64,000 nucleotides of DNA, taken from the NCBI RefSeq assembly GCF_008017535.1, contig NZ_VRUA01000015.1:30766-94765 (forward strand), in the 5' to 3' direction. Positions 61,794 to 64,000 of this stretch are shown piece by piece (position 1 is the stretch's first letter; every line of letters begins with the position of its first letter). This DNA is from Ottowia flava (GTDB lineage: Bacteria > Pseudomonadota > Gammaproteobacteria > Burkholderiales > Burkholderiaceae_C). Both the position numbers and the translations under genes were made by a program. A model generated the notes under the pieces. It saw only the letters and a list, made by a program, of their open reading frames with translations. It was not told the DNA's origin and ran no database searches.

Positions 61794-62167
61794 GCCGCCA
61801 CCCCACCCCCAAGGGCGCGGCCGAGCACAGCCGCCACAGCGCGTACATGCCCCCACGCTTTGCCCGCACGGCGGGCCAGGCCTTCAAGGACGCGGACTAC
61901 GCCACGGCCATCCACCGCCCCGCCGGCCACGTGTGGGGCAGCGCCGACGCCGCGCTGGCCTGGCTGGCGGTGTTGCTGGTGGTGGTGGCCTTCGTGCTGT
62001 CGCACCTGGGCGGTCCCAGCGACGCGCAGGCCGAAGCCGACACCCAGGCCGACCTGGCCGCCGCCATCGCGCAGGCCCAGGGCGAGCGGCCCGAGCTGTG
62101 GGACGAGGCCAGCCGCGCCCGCGCCGAGGTGGCGGTGCAGCTGGTGGCGAGAGGGGGTGTGCGGTGA
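61790..62167 (+). CDS. Phage early membrane protein, unknown
   Basis: 125 residues. Basic N-terminal part, then one span (ALAWLAVLLVVVAFVLSHLG, residues ~57-76), then an acidic Ala-rich helical tail. Overlaps both neighbours by four bases. No family recognised; a single-span early protein could act in exclusion or host takeover, but this is unshown. Confidence 0.65.
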   Translation: MSRHPTPKGAAEHSRHSAYMPPRFARTAGQAFKDADYATAIHRPAGHVWGSADAALAWLAVLLVVVAFVLSHLGGPSDAQAEADTQADLAAAIAQAQGERPELWDEASRARAEVAVQLVARGGVR

Positions 62168-62457
62168 GCGGGCAGGGCAAGCACATGCCAGGGCCATTGG
62201 GCGTCGAAGCTGGTGGTGTCCACCGCCCAACCATTGGCCGAGCGAACGTCGAGAACAGCGCCATCCTGCGCGGAATTGAGCGCCGAAAGGCCGAACGGGC
62301 GGCAATGCGCGCCGCTCTCGCGCAAGCCGAAGAGGTCAACGCCACCCTCATCGCCGCCCTCGAGCGCGTGCTGCCGCTGGTCGACCACTTCGGCGACATC
62401 AGCGAATCGAACGCCATCCGCGCCGCCATCGCCAAGGCCACAGGAGCGCCAGCATGA
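62164..62457 (+). CDS. Phage early protein, helical
   Basis: 97 residues from a GTG start. After a short Gly-rich N-terminus it is almost all helix (ILRGIERRKAERAAMRAALA, AQAEEVNATLIAALERVLPL), a likely coiled coil. Four-base overlaps at both ends. Confidence 0.6.
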   Translation: MSGQGKHMPGPLGVEAGGVHRPTIGRANVENSAILRGIERRKAERAAMRAALAQAEEVNATLIAALERVLPLVDHFGDISESNAIRAAIAKATGAPA

Positions 62458-62669
62458 CCACCGTCACCCCGTCCACACGCGTGCACAAGGGCAACACGCC
62501 CGATGGCACGCCGTACTTTGCGGAGCGCGCTGCGGTCGAAGCGGAAGCGCGCACCGCCGCCCAGGCCGGCGCCACGCTGCTCGACGCCTGCCCCTACCCC
62601 TTCGGCACCGAGGCCGAGGAAGTCTTTACCGCCGCTTTTCAGCGCGCGGGCGGGAGGCTGCAGCGATGA
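62454..62669 (+). CDS. Phage early small protein
   Basis: 71 residues: MTTVTPSTRVHKGNTPDGTP, then ACPYPFGTEAEEVFTAAFQR. No family recognised, though the PFGTEAE motif resembles Rmf/CrpP-type small phage proteins. Four-base overlaps on both sides. Confidence 0.6.
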   Translation: MTTVTPSTRVHKGNTPDGTPYFAERAAVEAEARTAAQAGATLLDACPYPFGTEAEEVFTAAFQRAGGRLQR

Positions 62670-63175
62670 ACCGCGCCACCCGCCGCGCCATCGCGCGCAC
62701 CGGCCACGCCCCCATGGACGTGGCCACGCAGACCAGCCTGCGCAAGGCCCAGTGCCTGGTGAAGATCGCCACGGTCTTGGAGCTGAACAAGCCCACCACC
62801 GAGGCACAGCACGACGGCATCATGCTGGAGCTGCACAGCTGCTTTGACGCGCTGAAGAACGGCAGCAGCGACCCCGAGCTGTTCAACCGCCTGGGAGGAT
62901 CGCTGAACACCGCCCTGGTGCTGGCCGAAGCCATCGGCCAGGAGGTGGTGGACGCCATCCTCGCCGCGCACGACGCCCTGCGCCACTGCGCCGCGCTGCG
63001 CGATCGGCACGGCCGCTATGGCTTCACCGGCCAGGGCATTCAAGACGTGCGCGAGGCGCTGGACCTGTACAGCCAGATCGTGCGCCTCAGCACCCCGCTG
63101 CAGATCAACGCCGCCGTGGACGAAGGCCACCGCCGCGTGCTGAAACAGATGCAAGGCAACGGGGTGCCGGCATGA
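62666..63175 (+). CDS. Phage early protein, helical
   Basis: 169 residues. Basic start MNRATRRAIARTGHAPMDVA, then helical stretches (ATVLELNKPTTEAQHDGIML, DVREALDLYSQIVRL). No family recognised. Four-base overlaps on both sides. Confidence 0.65.
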   Translation: MNRATRRAIARTGHAPMDVATQTSLRKAQCLVKIATVLELNKPTTEAQHDGIMLELHSCFDALKNGSSDPELFNRLGGSLNTALVLAEAIGQEVVDAILAAHDALRHCAALRDRHGRYGFTGQGIQDVREALDLYSQIVRLSTPLQINAAVDEGHRRVLKQMQGNGVPA

Positions 63176-63507
63176 GAGCGCCCAACCCCGCCAACCCCGA
63201 CCTGAAGGCCGCCCAGCACCTGCGCGCCACCCTGCACAAGGGCCGCGCGCTGAGCGAACAGCGCGCCGAGCGCGTGGGCTACCAAACCCGCCGCGCGTCG
63301 ACCCCTGAGCAGGCCGGCCCGGACGATTACACCGGCAGCGAACTGGCGCCCTACACCGGCCGCCCCGGCGCGCTGGACGCCTTCAGCAAGCCCAGCCTGA
63401 TCGGCGGCCAACGCCGCGCGCACCGGGTGGCGAGCCAGTACACGGAAGGGGATGTGCCAAAAGCATCAACCCCGGCCAGACAGCACCACGCGGGTGGCAA
63501 CAGCTGA
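63172..63507 (+). CDS. Phage early protein, basic, low complexity
   Basis: 111 residues, rich in Arg, Pro and Gly (LRATLHKGRALSEQRAERVG, YTGRPGALDAFSKPSLIGGQ). Last of six genes joined by four-base overlaps. No family recognised. Confidence 0.55.
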   Translation: MRAPNPANPDLKAAQHLRATLHKGRALSEQRAERVGYQTRRASTPEQAGPDDYTGSELAPYTGRPGALDAFSKPSLIGGQRRAHRVASQYTEGDVPKASTPARQHHAGGNS

Positions 63508-63559
63508 TGCCGCGCGCAGGGACCACAGATCCGACCACTTCATTTCACAGGAGCCAACC

Positions 63560-63973
63560 ATGACCGGACCCACACCGACCAACTGTGCAGACGCTTGCAC
63601 CACGTTCACCAGCCTGCCACCGATCGGCGCCCCACTGGGCGGCGGCATCTTCGCTGGCCTGACCACCCTGCCGGACGGCCAGCACATGGCCGTTGCGCTG
63701 CTGCCCAACCAAGGCACCGACCTCGACTGGCCGGCCGCCACCGCCTGGGCCGAAGGCCTGCAGGCCACCCTGCCAACCCGCCCGGTAGCCGCACTGCTGT
63801 TTGCCAACCTGCGCCAGCACCTGCGCAAGGAATGGCACTGGACCAGCGAGACGCACGAGGAATTTGCCTCTTACGCCTGGTACTGCGGCTTCGACGACGG
63901 CCTCCAGGTCACCAGCCGCAAGAGCTATGAGGCCCATGCCGTTGCCGTCCGCTTGATCCCCATCAGCGCTTAG
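63560..63973 (+). CDS. DUF1566-like phage protein
   Basis: 137 residues with AGGAG ribosome site. PNQGTDLDWPAATAWAEGL, then EWHWTSETHEEFASYAWYCG and FDDGLQVTSRKSYEAHAVAV, give the W/Y-rich DUF1566 (Lcl, C-type-lectin-like) pattern. Such domains are used as variable proteins in some diversity-generating retroelements, but no reverse transcriptase or template repeat is in the window. Usually found in phage early operons; role unknown. Confidence 0.7.
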   Translation: MTGPTPTNCADACTTFTSLPPIGAPLGGGIFAGLTTLPDGQHMAVALLPNQGTDLDWPAATAWAEGLQATLPTRPVAALLFANLRQHLRKEWHWTSETHEEFASYAWYCGFDDGLQVTSRKSYEAHAVAVRLIPISA

Positions 63974-64000
63974 TTCTTCAATCCTTTTTCATCACCACGC

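Larger units (their letters stand above)
30144..64000. mobile_element. Lambda/HK97-type siphovirus prophage (partial, left end)
   Basis: Runs from the tRNA-Val junction to the window edge and on. Ordered modules: lysis (30.4-32.7 kb), tail (33.5-45.8 kb), head-tail connectors and capsid (45.8-49.1 kb), portal and packaging (49.1-53.2 kb), Q-like regulator, replication (54.5-58.2 kb), cro/cI switch (59.2-60.3 kb), moron, rightward early operon (61.5-63.97 kb). Genes are complete, with no frameshifts except the programmed one, so it may be an intact, inducible phage. The integrase is not in the window and is expected to the right, near the intact tRNA-Val. Confidence 0.95.

Noticed and set aside
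63560..63973. DUF1566 protein as a diversity-generating retroelement target
   Set aside because: No reverse transcriptase, template repeat or accessory gene is visible, so the idea has no support in the window.

Overview
The window is high-GC DNA from a betaproteobacterium, most likely family Comamonadaceae (Burkholderiales). The basis is the protein set: Bug-type solute-binding proteins, an FdsGB-FdsA formate dehydrogenase, PhaR, a UreG remnant close to remembered Comamonadaceae UreG, and PpiD beside a tRNA-Val. No species can be named from sequence alone.

Left part, about 1-30,090, is chromosomal. Gene order: a Bug receptor, a PD-(D/E)XK-like protein, a hotdog thioesterase, NAD-linked formate dehydrogenase (fdsA plus fused fdsGB), an amino-acid ABC binding protein, a urease-accessory ureG remnant, bifunctional NAD(P)HX repair enzyme Nnr, an SDR, RNase R, tRNA-Leu(CAG), RimO, PhaR, an FAD monooxygenase, aconitase A, TrhP/YegQ, a zinc-ribbon membrane protein, and a LysR-controlled cluster (oxidoreductase, amidohydrolase, Bug receptor), ending with ppiD. 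Eleven copies of one 40-55 bp dispersed repeat lie here. Seven are inside reading frames and are translated as in-frame insertions, and one covers a stop codon.

Right part, about 30,092-64,000, is a lambda/HK97-type siphovirus prophage running off the right edge. Its left junction is a 3' fragment of tRNA-Val(TAC), which implies integration into that tRNA with the intact tRNA and the integrase beyond base 64,000. Leftward late genes, from right to left: Q-like antiterminator, HNH, terminase small and large, portal, ClpP-like protease, capsid, connectors, tail tube, G/GT chaperone with a -1 frameshift, a 2,021-residue tape measure with two EF-hand loops, tail-tip and fibre proteins, candidate holins, amidase endolysin, and nested Rz/Rz1. 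Leftward early genes, from right to left: Cro-like, small ORFs, HTH proteins, and a VapE-type primase-helicase. The S24 repressor (cI) is rightward and followed by a low-GC secreted-protein moron. A rightward early operon of unknown small genes, overlapping by 4 bp, starts at 61,554. The same 15-bp operator motif occurs at the cI/cro switch and again in front of this operon.

The most unusual signals are the translated dispersed repeat, the two-site operator system, the frameshifted chaperone, the EF-hand tape measure, the signal-peptide-like leader on the capsid protein, and the orphan early operon.
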